A stretch of DNA of 64,000 nt from Halalkalibacter krulwichiae (lineage in GTDB: Bacteria; Bacillota; Bacilli; Bacillales; Bacillaceae_D). The notes below the pieces were generated by a model that ran no database searches, was not told the origin of the DNA, and saw nothing but the letters and a program-made list of their open reading frames with translations. The first letter of the stretch is position 1; every line of letters starts with the position of its first letter. Location: the NCBI RefSeq assembly GCF_002109385.1, contig NZ_CP020814.1, forward strand, positions 2,937,501 through 3,001,500, written 5' to 3'. Below, in pieces: positions 43,123 to 51,937 of the stretch. The position numbers and the translations under genes are program-made.

Positions 43123-43680
43123 ATGAATACAACTCAATACCTAGCTGAAATCATAAAAGAGTTAAATCGCTCTGTAGATTTAATTTCAAATGATGAAGCT
43201 GAAAAATTAGTTAATGGGATTCTTGAATCAAAGAAAATCTTTGTAGCAGGCGCAGGAAGATCTGGATTTATGGCCAAATCATTCGCCATGCGAATGATGC
43301 ACATGGGGATAGATGCCTATGTGATTGGCGAAACCGTAACCCCTAACTTTGAAAAAGATCATATTTTGATCATCGGATCAGGTTCAGGAGAAACGAAAGG
43401 TTTAGTTTCCATGGCCGAGAAGGCAAAAAGCATCGGTGGGACGGTTGCGGTTGTAACCATTTTCCCTGAGTCCACTATTGGAGAATTAGCGGATATCACA
43501 ATTAAGTTGCCTGGCTCACCTAAAGATCAGTCGGAGAGTGATTTTAAGACGATTCAACCAATGGGCTCATTATTTGAGCAAACACTTTTACTATTTTACG
43601 ACGCTGTGATTCTTCGGTTCATGGAGAAAAAAGGTTTGGATACCAATAAAATGTACGGTAGACACGCCAACTTAGAATAA
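43123..43680 (+). CDS. hxlB: 6-phospho-3-hexuloisomerase
   Basis: 185 residues, SIS domain. AGAGRSGFMAKSFAMRMMH near residues 43-61 is the sugar-phosphate-binding loop, SGSGETKG the second, and a Glu/His pair lies at the C-terminus (RHANLE). It converts D-arabino-3-hexulose-6-P to fructose-6-P. It is the second gene of the hxlAB operon, with a strong terminator 30 bases after. Confidence 0.96.
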   Translation: MNTTQYLAEIIKELNRSVDLISNDEAEKLVNGILESKKIFVAGAGRSGFMAKSFAMRMMHMGIDAYVIGETVTPNFEKDHILIIGSGSGETKGLVSMAEKAKSIGGTVAVVTIFPESTIGELADITIKLPGSPKDQSESDFKTIQPMGSLFEQTLLLFYDAVILRFMEKKGLDTNKMYGRHANLE

Positions 43681-43707
43681 ATATATTATTCTCGAGTTCT
43701 AAATAGG

Positions 43708-43750
43708 AAAGACCGCAAGCTGTTTCCATGTAAGATTGCGGTCTTTCTGT
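43708..43750 (+). terminator. Terminator of hxlAB
   Basis: AAAGACCGCAA and TTGCGGTCTTT form an 11-bp stem. Confidence 0.92.
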
Positions 43751-43793
43751 TAGAATGAACTACTTCAATTTGAATAATTTCAGGAGTGATAAA

Positions 43794-44513
43794 ATGATCT
43801 CTTTAAACGGAAAAACTGCAATAGTTACTGGCGCAGGAAGAGGCATTGGACGTGCTACTGCTATCGCCTTAGCAAAAGAAGGCGTTCATTTAGGCCTAAT
43901 CGGCTTAAATATGTCTAATCTAGAAAAGGTGGCTGCTGAACTAGCACAATTTGATGTAAAGGTTTCTGCAGCAACAGCAGATGTGACCGAGCTTGAATCC
44001 GTTACCCATGCTGTTGAACATATCAAATCAGAATTTGGCCCAATTGATATCCTAATCAACAATGCTGGTGTTGCTAAATTTGGTGGGTTCCTTGATCTAA
44101 CACCAGAAGAATGGGAAAAAATCATCCAAGTTAATTTAATGGGTGTGTATAATGTAACAAGAGCAGTATTACCAGGAATGATCGAAAGAAAATCAGGAGA
44201 TATCATCAATATCTCTTCATCTGCTGGACAAAAAGGTGCTCCTGTTACAAGTGCTTACAGTGCTTCTAAATTCGCTGTTTTAGGGCTAACAGAATCACTT
44301 ATGCTAGAAGTAAGAAAACATAATGTCCGTGTTACTGCTTTAACACCAAGTACAGTCGTTACAGATTTAGCCATTGATACAAATCTTGTTAAAGGTAATG
44401 AAGATAACGTGATGCACCCAGAAGACCTTGCAGAATTAGTCGTGGCTAGTTTGAAATTTAATCCAAGAGTATTCGTTAAAACAGCTGGATTATGGTCAAC
44501 AAATCCATCATAA
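43794..44513 (+). CDS. SDR family NAD(P)-dependent oxidoreductase (FabG-like)
   Basis: 239 residues. [10 protein letters not shown] cofactor motif, [10 protein letters not shown], catalytic Ser in [10 protein letters not shown], and YSASKFA with Tyr/Lys. It resembles 3-ketoacyl reductase-like SDR proteins common in Bacillus; the substrate cannot be read. An in-frame codon at 43755 lies before the ribosome binding site CAGGAGTG, so the ATG at 43794 is chosen. It is monocistronic, between terminators, next to hxlAB. Confidence 0.9.
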   Translation: MISLNGKTAIVTGAGRGIGRATAIALAKEGVHLGLIGLNMSNLEKVAAELAQFDVKVSAATADVTELESVTHAVEHIKSEFGPIDILINNAGVAKFGGFLDLTPEEWEKIIQVNLMGVYNVTRAVLPGMIERKSGDIINISSSAGQKGAPVTSAYSASKFAVLGLTESLMLEVRKHNVRVTALTPSTVVTDLAIDTNLVKGNEDNVMHPEDLAELVVASLKFNPRVFVKTAGLWSTNPS

Positions 44514-44516
44514 AAC

Positions 44517-44546
44517 GAAGCAGATCCAGTGGGGTCTGCTTCTTTA
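44517..44546 (+). terminator. Terminator of the SDR gene
   Basis: GAAGCAGATCC / GGGGTCTGCTTC stem followed by TTTAG, directly after the stop codon. Confidence 0.85.
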
Positions 44547-44815
44547 GTTCCTACAAAATACTCTTATATGTATAAGTGATACAAGGACATTCCTTTCTCT
44601 AAATCAACAATTTAACTGGTGAACTTCATTCTGTGCTAAGCTATTAGAGAGCCATAAACAGATAGAACGATTAACTGATTTATACTCATCTGTCGGCTTC
44701 TATTTTATATATTTGTATATCCCTTTTCTTTTTTTAACGAATAACATTAAACAAAAACTAACTAAATAGGGTTTTGATGAGAGAATAATTCGATAAGGAT
44801 ATTAAATTTCCCGAT

Positions 44816-44852
44816 AAAAAAACTGTATGGAATAAATTCTACACAGTTTTTT
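44816..44852. terminator. Terminator-like hairpin downstream of the AKR fragment
   Basis: AAAAAACTGT and ACAGTTTTTT pair around a 17-base loop; usable on either strand. Confidence 0.75.
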
Positions 44853-44909
44853 GAAATTTCTATTAGATTGTCAGCAACTCCAACAAGAGTCCTTTTTTAA
44901 AGTGAATTT

Positions 44910-45551
44910 TCAAATAATATCCAATGGCATTTTCCTAGTAGGGTTAGGAAATACTTGATCAATTCTACTGAGATCTTCTTCAGTAAACTCAATTGTTGCT
45001 GCTTCAGCATTTGCTAAAACATGTTCATCTTGAACCGCTTTTGGAATAGCGATGACTTTATTCGAACGGATGGTCCAAGCAAGAGCGATTTGTAATGGTT
45101 GGACATTGTATTTGTCAGCAATATCATCAATAGCTGGATCGTTTAAAAGCTGACTTCTTAAAGAGCCTCCTTGAGCAAGGGGACTGTAGGCCATGATTGG
45201 CATGTTATGTTCACGCTGCCAAGGTAAGAGAACGAAGTCGATACCTCTTGAACCTAAATGGTATAGCACTTGGTTCGTCATACAATTTTTTCCACTTGAA
45301 GTGTTCCATAGCTCTTCCATATCAGCCGTGTCAAAATTAGAGACGCCCCATCTTAAAATTTTCCCTTCTTCACGTAGTTTTTCCATTCCTTCAATTGTCT
45401 CCTCTAAAGGAATACGTCCTCTCCAGTGGAGAAGATATAAGTCCAAGTAGTCTGTTCCGAGCCGTTTTAAGCTGTTTTCACATGCTTTTGAAATCTTATC
45501 TACGTGTTTGGCTAATGCATTTTTAATTTCCGCTCTTTTCTTTTCATCCAT
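44910..45551 (-). pseudogene. N-terminally truncated aldo/keto reductase
   Basis: 213 codons cover the last three quarters of an aldo/keto reductase: YLDLYLLHWRGRIPLEETI, WGVSNFDTADMEEL, MAYSPLAQGGSLRSQ, VIAIPKAVQDEHV. Normal members have about 275 residues. The first beta strands carrying catalytic Asp, Tyr and Lys are missing; the His of LLHW remains. An ATG at 45551 with GAGGTC upstream makes translation possible, but the product could not catalyse the usual reduction. Confidence 0.8.
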
Positions 45552-45711
45552 TAGGCTCGACCTCTTTTATGTATTTGGGTATCATAGAAGTAGAATGTTA
45601 ACGTGTCTTCGTAAAAAGTCGCATATATTTAGAATTTCCGCAACCAAAAAAATCCTTCTTTGTTGCATTATATGGCCATTTCTGCTTCCGTCTGTGCAAA
45701 AAAACAAACAA

Positions 45712-45764
45712 AGAAGTGAGGATCGCCTATAAGTGTTACACTTTGAGTCATCCTCACCACTTCT
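45712..45764. terminator. Long imperfect hairpin
   Basis: AGAAGTG-AGGAT and ATCCT-CACCACTTCT pair with a bulge, with an inner GTGTTACAC. It lies between the AKR fragment and the SDR relic. Confidence 0.65.
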
Positions 45765-45780
45765 ATTCTAAATCAATTTA

Positions 45781-46512
45781 TCAATCGACTTTGAAATCAT
45801 TAGCTCCTCCATCGATAAGAGACGATTTGCCAGTTGTAAACCCATTTTCCACTAGGTAACCATAGGCTTCAGCTATATCTTTAGGTTGAGCAACACGTCA
45901 GACAGGTAATTGCTTAGCAATCCCATGGTACATATCTTGACTTTGATCTTTTGAAATTCCGCCATAAAGAGGAGTGTCAACGATCCCAGGTGATACCACG
46001 TTTACTCTGATAGGTGCCAGGTCTATTGAAAGTCCTAGTACTAATCCATCAATTGCTGAATTAATGGAAGCTAGAGTCGTTGCACCTTGAGGAGGACGCA
46101 CACGATATACACCAGAAGTTTAATGTAATAGAACTTTCATTATTCAAGTATGGAAGAGCAGTACGAACCGAAATATACTGCCCCAGAACTACTATCAAAA
46201 GCCTCTCTTACGGTTGCAACAGGCAGTTCACTAAAGTGACCCATAGCTCCTTCACCAGCAGTAACCACCAGGTGATCAAATTTCCCAATCTTCTTGAAAA
46301 AGTCAGCAACCTTTTCCTCGCTGCGAAAGTCGATTTCATAGGCCCTTTACGTTACCACCAAGCTTCACTTTTGAGTCAGATAATTTTGAAGCAGAACGGC
46401 TAGCAATAATGACTTGAGCGGATTCATCGAGAAACGCCTTAGCAGCGGCTAAACCAATACCAGATGTACCTCCTAAAACAACCACTCTTTTTCCTCTTAA
46501 TGACAACGTCAT
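45781..46512 (-). pseudogene. Frameshifted SDR oxidoreductase gene
   Basis: An ATG at 46512 after AGGATG opens LRGKRVVVLGGTSGIGLAAA, a typical SDR cofactor site. The same strand further left gives GLSIDLAPIRVNVVSPGIVD and, near the end, FTTGKSSLIDGGAND. These pieces lie in different frames with internal stops and lost segments (around 46300-46350, 46100 and 45897), so no full protein can be made. Confidence 0.85.
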
Positions 46513-46955
46513 AACATCCTTTATTCATATGAAAATACATAGCCTTCTTTAGAAAGTTCTCACAAAAATAAGTGTAATGTCACATACATTTTGGAATATT
46601 ACTGCGTTGGCAACTAAATCATTCTATTTAATTCGCTTTTCTTCTGGATCATTTTCTGAAATGATGCAATCACCACCAAAAAATAGCCATTTGGAAAAGC
46701 CGTTATATGCTTCAACTTTGTTTGTACTAGCACCAATTTGCTCTCTTAGTTTTATATCAGAAATATATTTAAGCAAAAATACAGTTCATACAATCCTTTC
46801 TAATTCCCTAAAAGCTTGATATAATCGGTTTTTTACTAAGTTACTTAGTTTTCTGAGTAGTGTAGAGGGTAATATATTACCGGCTTTGATAGAAAGAACT
46901 CCTTAGAGCAGATTTTGCCAGTGTTTACACTTTTTCGAACCCCTAGGAGAAACTC
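46513..46955. other. Intergenic stretch without recognisable gene
   Basis: AT-rich, with no convincing coding frame, RNA or repeat between the SDR relic and hxlR. Confidence 0.5.
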
Positions 46956-47321
46956 TTACTGGATAGACGATTTGTTTTCTGTTTCTTTTTCCAATACATT
47001 CTTAATATAATCTTTACCCCAGTCATACATAGCATCCAGAATAGGCATCAGGCTTCTTCCATACTCAGTGAGTGAATATTCAACTTTTGGCGGAACGACA
47101 GGATAAACTTCTCGATGAACAATCAAATGGTCTTCAAGTTCACGTAGTTGATTAACAAGCATTCTTTGAGTGATACCAGGCATGAGGGCCTTTAGTTCAC
47201 CAAAACGTTTAGTTCCTTCTTTTCCCAGATGCCACAACACCAGCATTTTCCATTTTCCTCCAATAATCGAAAGAGTCAATTCTTTTTCACAATTAAACAC
47301 TTTTTCCCCAAGATTCGGCAT
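46956..47321 (-). CDS. hxlR: HxlR-family transcriptional regulator, true HxlR type
   Basis: 121 residues, winged-helix HxlR (DUF24) family. [36 protein letters not shown] and [18 protein letters not shown] closely follow Bacillus subtilis HxlR, including the N-terminal Cys (residue 10) conserved in the family. HxlR activates hxlAB when formaldehyde is present, with the Cys implicated in sensing. Here it is divergent from a 22-codon hxlA remnant, while the intact hxlAB operon lies 4 kb to the left. The same upstream repeat is found at both places. Confidence 0.93.
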   Translation of the reverse strand: MPNLGEKVFNCEKELTLSIIGGKWKMLVLWHLGKEGTKRFGELKALMPGITQRMLVNQLRELEDHLIVHREVYPVVPPKVEYSLTEYGRSLMPILDAMYDWGKDYIKNVLEKETENKSSIQ

Positions 47322-47354
47322 TTATTTCACCTCCAACTCTTATTATGTCTCATA

Positions 47355-47392
47355 GTATACTTTTTGTTACTATACGATAAAAAAGTGTATAC
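47355..47392. promoter_or_regulatory. HxlR-type repeat beside hxlR
   Basis: GTATAC at 47355-47360 and 47387-47392, each followed by CTTTT, 32 bp apart. The surrounding 70 bases resemble the region upstream of hxlAB (42262-42335). Confidence 0.65.
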
Positions 47393-47512
47393 TTTTAAAT
47401 TAGTAACATACCCAGTATATTGATTATCGTACCGTTAGTAAATAGCTATCAATTGGATGCAAGGACAACGTGCAAAAGAAGCTAAACGGCACAATTATAC
47501 TATTATATAAGG

Positions 47513-47578
47513 GCATTAGATCATGTAGATATTCCAGGAGCCATTGAATTGGTGAAAGAAGTGAAAGCTGCTTTCTGA
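47513..47578 (+). pseudogene. Fragment of a second hxlA
   Basis: The plus strand reads ALDHVDIPGAIELVKEVKAA and then a stop. This equals the N-terminus of HxlA (ALDLVNIPEAIELVKEVEE) with few changes. Only about 21 codons remain, placed divergently from hxlR exactly where hxlA stands in Bacillus subtilis. Confidence 0.85.
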
Positions 47579-47599
47579 GACATAAGGCTGACTCTTCAT

Positions 47600-48365
47600 C
47601 TATCTTGATTACCTAAGGGGCACAGCAAGAGTTGCAGCTTGTGGTCGGGTGATCGAAGATCCTTCTTATCACTACAGCCTCCCCATCTTTAATCTGCCGA
47701 AATCAAAACCTGTTACTTAAAAACAGGTAAGGATGGGATCGATCCGAACGTTATCACTGCATTATATAAAAAGCACCAATTAAAATGATCTTTTTAATCC
47801 CATATTCCAAAATCCAACGGTTACATTATTATCTAAAAACCACCGAAGAAAAGGCCTGAAAACTATCTTTTGGATTATGGCATTCCAATTGTGGAGGATA
47901 ATCCATACTGCAGGTGAAAAAATGAAGACCCTTAAATCCCTTGATCAAAATGGAAATATATTATACATAAGCTCTTTATCAAAAATCATTGCTTCTGACC
48001 TAAGAATAGGCTGGATTATCGGACCGAACTCTGTCATTGAAAGATTGTCAGATGCAAAACAGCAGGTCGATTTTGGGCATGGAAGCCATTCTCAATGGAT
48101 TGCCAATAATTTTATTGAGTCCAGCGAATTTGAATCACATATTCAACATTTAGTTAAGCAATTAGATCGTCGAAGCAAACAGATTGATACAAGTCTGCAG
48201 ACCTTTCTTAACACCCTTCACATAAAATTATTCACAAATAATAAAGCATTTTTAGGTGATATAACTGTAGAGATTGCTGAAGAGGAACTAGAGAATAGGA
48301 ATATAGCCGAACTCCACCTTCCTAAAAGTGATATTTATAAGATTACACTTCATCCAATAAAGTAA
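47600..48365 (+). pseudogene. Degraded MocR-type (PLP aminotransferase-like) regulator gene
   Basis: Successive frames give IEDPSYHYSLPIFNL, then GKDGIDPNVITALYKKHQLK and, in the open frame 47877-48365, YISSLSKIIASDLRIGWII, where SLSK holds the PLP-binding Lys. These are parts of the fold-type I aminotransferase domain of MocR/GntR regulators. Frameshifts near 47705 and 47790-47880 and the absence of the DNA-binding N-terminus show decay. The 162-codon C-terminal frame is unlikely to be functional. Confidence 0.8.
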
Positions 48366-48444
48366 AAAGGAAACATTGCACTAAAACATTTAGAATGTGG
48401 CAAAATTTTATACTTTCTTATCTTTTAAAAAAGGAAAATGCCAA

Positions 48445-49578
<1,134 letters not shown>

Positions 49579-49664
49579 TCAATTTAAAAATTTCCTTTTA
49601 AATTTGCTACTTTTTTTGTTACTTATTCTTCAATCCCTGATGCATCAGCTCTATTTGTACTAGA

Positions 49665-50621
49665 TTATATGGTCTGTTGTTTAAATACAGGAAACTGAGG
49701 TACTACCTTTTCGCCTAATTCGTTAATTACATCCTTTGCCGGACGTTGACCATATTTTAGATTCAGAATAACATGATTAACTCCAATTTCTTGTAAGCGA
49801 TTCAGAAATTCAATTAAAAATTTGTATCCGCTCCTAAACCCAAGGTGAATAGGAGTAGGACCTTCATCCGGATCTTTTGCTAAATCAATATAAAGTGATT
49901 GAGAAAATGGCTGGAAATCATACGTTAAGGAACGCCAATCATTAATGAGTTCAGCTTGTACATCAATATTTCGCGGGTAACTAATCCAACCGTCACTGTT
50001 TTCAGCTATCCACTCTAGTGACTGCCCTGAACGACCTGTCACGAAAACAGGAATATCTGATAAAACTGGTTTTGGCAAGACGTCTCCTTGTTCTATTCCA
50101 ACTCTTTGTGAGTTGATCAGTGGGAATGACTGTTTCCATGCCTCTTTCATAACAAAAAGTGACTCTTGAAATAATTCGATCCGTTCTTCTCGGTTAACTT
50201 TATATGCTGAAAATTCAATAGGTCGGTCCCCAGTTGCAATACCCAAAAGAAGCCTTTGGTTAGATATATGATCAACAGATGCGGCAGCTTTTGCTAGATG
50301 TAAAGGATGACGTAAAGTTGTCACAATACTCCCTGTCCCTAATGCAATCTCTTTTGTGTGAGCAGCGATATAACCTAGAAAAACCCAAGGATCATAAATT
50401 TGTCCAACATCACCGAAAGTCGGGTCACTTAACGGAACATCTCTAACAAATAAAGAAGCAAAATTAGCTTCCTCAGCGATTTGAGCAAGATCTACTTGAT
50501 GCTTTAAATCCATAACTGGGATACTTCCCTTATATGCTTCTAAAGGAAAGAATAAACCAAGTGAAAGTTTGTTTTCTTGAAATGTGCGTGAATAACCTTT
50601 GTGCTTTTCAAATTTATTCAT
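49665..50621 (-). CDS. Luciferase-like (LLM) flavin-dependent oxidoreductase
   Basis: 318 residues, bacterial luciferase-like monooxygenase TIM barrel. LSLGLFFPLEAYKGSIPVMD, VRDVPLSDPTFGDVGQIYDP, ALGTGSIVTTLRHPLHLAKA and LLLGIATGDRPIEFSA are blocks of the subgroup known from Bacillus anthracis BA3436. It probably uses FMNH2 and O2; the substrate is unknown. The upstream ATG at 50645 precedes GGGGAGAGG, so 50621 is chosen. A small zinc-ribbon gene lies upstream on the same strand. Confidence 0.9.
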   Translation of the reverse strand: MNKFEKHKGYSRTFQENKLSLGLFFPLEAYKGSIPVMDLKHQVDLAQIAEEANFASLFVRDVPLSDPTFGDVGQIYDPWVFLGYIAAHTKEIALGTGSIVTTLRHPLHLAKAAASVDHISNQRLLLGIATGDRPIEFSAYKVNREERIELFQESLFVMKEAWKQSFPLINSQRVGIEQGDVLPKPVLSDIPVFVTGRSGQSLEWIAENSDGWISYPRNIDVQAELINDWRSLTYDFQPFSQSLYIDLAKDPDEGPTPIHLGFRSGYKFLIEFLNRLQEIGVNHVILNLKYGQRPAKDVINELGEKVVPQFPVFKQQTI

Positions 50622-50730
50622 ACTTTTTAACCTCTCCCCTTTCAATGTTGAATTTAACTTGACTTCCTCTAAAAACTACATAGACTAACCAATCAGTCTT
50701 CCTTAGCGAATATGTGAACTTCCCTGTTTA

Positions 50731-50910
50731 TTATGCAGTTTCTTGCTTCACTGAATTTGGATTCGCGACATGATATTTGGCCCCACTTTGTAAAAAAAAC
50801 ATGAATGGTCGTAATTCGGAATGACCACATTTAGGACAATGATTACTTTCTTTAGTTATCGTTAAGCATCTGTCGCAAACGTGTCTATGTTTTGGATTTG
50901 ACATAACCAT
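50731..50910 (-). CDS. Small zinc-ribbon protein (59 aa)
   Basis: An ATG at 50910 opens 59 codons ending at 50731. Two CxxC pairs (VCDRC near residues 11-15 and HCPKCGHSE near 24-32) form a rubredoxin-like zinc ribbon, followed by a hydrophobic MFFLQSG stretch. The presence of a homologous relic upstream of zwf (41564-41745) with both CxxC pairs kept supports real coding. Function unknown. It is leftward, ahead of the LLM oxidoreductase and downstream of the Rrf2 gene, so it may belong to that regulon. Confidence 0.75.
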   Translation of the reverse strand: MVMSNPKHRHVCDRCLTITKESNHCPKCGHSELRPFMFFLQSGAKYHVANPNSVKQETA

Positions 50911-51068
50911 ACATTTATCATACCTTTCTGTGTTTTTTCGATCTGAACCTCTTATTTATACTGATTTTTTAATTGTCCTTGATCCATCAAGTTTAAATTC
51001 TATTAAATTAAACCCTATACGACGTAAAATCGAACAAGTATTGAGAGGATTTACCGAAGTTAACTGAA

Positions 51069-51207
51069 ATAAAAATAGTTACATTTTATCTAGCATTTAT
51101 AAATAAGACTTCACTAGTACTAGCAATATTCTGTTCGGCGTTAGCAAATAAAACTAGATTATCTTATTCTCACTGCAATAAATGTTATAAAAATAGTTAC
51201 AGTTTAT
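51069..51207. repeat. Pair of 21-bp direct repeats upstream of the zinc-ribbon gene
   Basis: ATAAAAATAGTTACA followed by TTTTAT (51069-51089) or GTTTAT (51187-51207) occurs twice, 118 bp apart, with one difference. They fill the gap 50911-51296 between the Rrf2 gene and the zinc-ribbon gene and may be regulator sites. No gene is seen in that gap. Confidence 0.6.
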
Positions 51208-51296
51208 ACAAAAGGAAACTTAAACCATCAAACTAAAATAGCATGTACCATCTGTAACAAAAAATATTACACTTAGTTCAAAAATAAAACAACTTA

Positions 51297-51713
51297 TTAA
51301 CATTGTTTTACTTTCTTTAAAATGGATGCAATTGAAATACGATCGAGGTAAGCTGAAAAATATTGATCGGTTTCCTCAAACACCTCATCCATCACAAGTT
51401 GAATATTAGAAGCAACCACACATTCCTCTTCAGGGTCTCCAGAGCACCAATTGGGTTTAATCGTTCCACCTGACACTGAGCGATAAATTTGCCCCAATGT
51501 AATTTCATCAGGATCTCTTTGAAGAATGTAGCCTCCTCCTATTCCTTCTTTTGTTCGAACAAATCCATGTTTACGCAAATAACTCATTATTTTACGAATT
51601 CTTGCTGGATTTGTGGAAACATTGTCCGCAATCTTTTGACTACTTGCCATATGATCAGGCAAATGCGCTAAAAGAACTAAGCTATGAACGGCTATCGTAA
51701 ATTCACTATTCAC
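51297..51713 (-). CDS. Rrf2-family transcriptional regulator
   Basis: 138 residues. N-terminal winged helix (EFTIAVHSLVLLAHL, SSQKIADNVSTNPARIRKIM, VRTKEGIGGGYIL) typical of Rrf2. Cys residues in WCSGDPEEECVV near 91-99 and a C-terminal Cys could sense redox, though the three-Cys spacing of iron-sulfur IscR/NsrR is not present. It resembles YwnA-type Rrf2 proteins. A palindrome just upstream suggests autoregulation. Confidence 0.9.
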   Translation of the reverse strand: MNSEFTIAVHSLVLLAHLPDHMASSQKIADNVSTNPARIRKIMSYLRKHGFVRTKEGIGGGYILQRDPDEITLGQIYRSVSGGTIKPNWCSGDPEEECVVASNIQLVMDEVFEETDQYFSAYLDRISIASILKKVKQC

Positions 51714-51740
51714 TGGATTTCACTTCCTCCTGGCACCTGT

Positions 51741-51763
51741 ACTGTAATAATAATTAATACAGT
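51741..51763. promoter_or_regulatory. Inverted repeat at the Rrf2 promoter
   Basis: ACTGTA (51741-51746) and TACAGT (51758-51763) with 11 AT-rich bases between, 28 bases before the Rrf2 start codon on its coding strand. Probable operator for the regulator itself. Confidence 0.6.
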
Positions 51764-51937
51764 TAGAAAAGTCAATGAAATGATTAATTACTTTTTATGC
51801 CAATTTTTAGTAATAAAAATTGAATTTACTTTTTTAACACCTCAAATTCTTTGCCAATTCCTGTCAGACTCAATCCCATTGTATATCATTATCAAAAATT
51901 ACCACTCTCTCGTTTTCCTTATAGCTTGTATTTAACA

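Noticed and set aside
46577..46819. 80-codon plus-strand frame near hxlR
   Set aside because: No start signal, no motif, low-complexity composition; treated as spacer.
47877..48365. Independent 162-residue aminotransferase-like protein
   Set aside because: It is only the C-terminal half of a MocR-type domain; upstream frames show the remaining parts broken by frameshifts.
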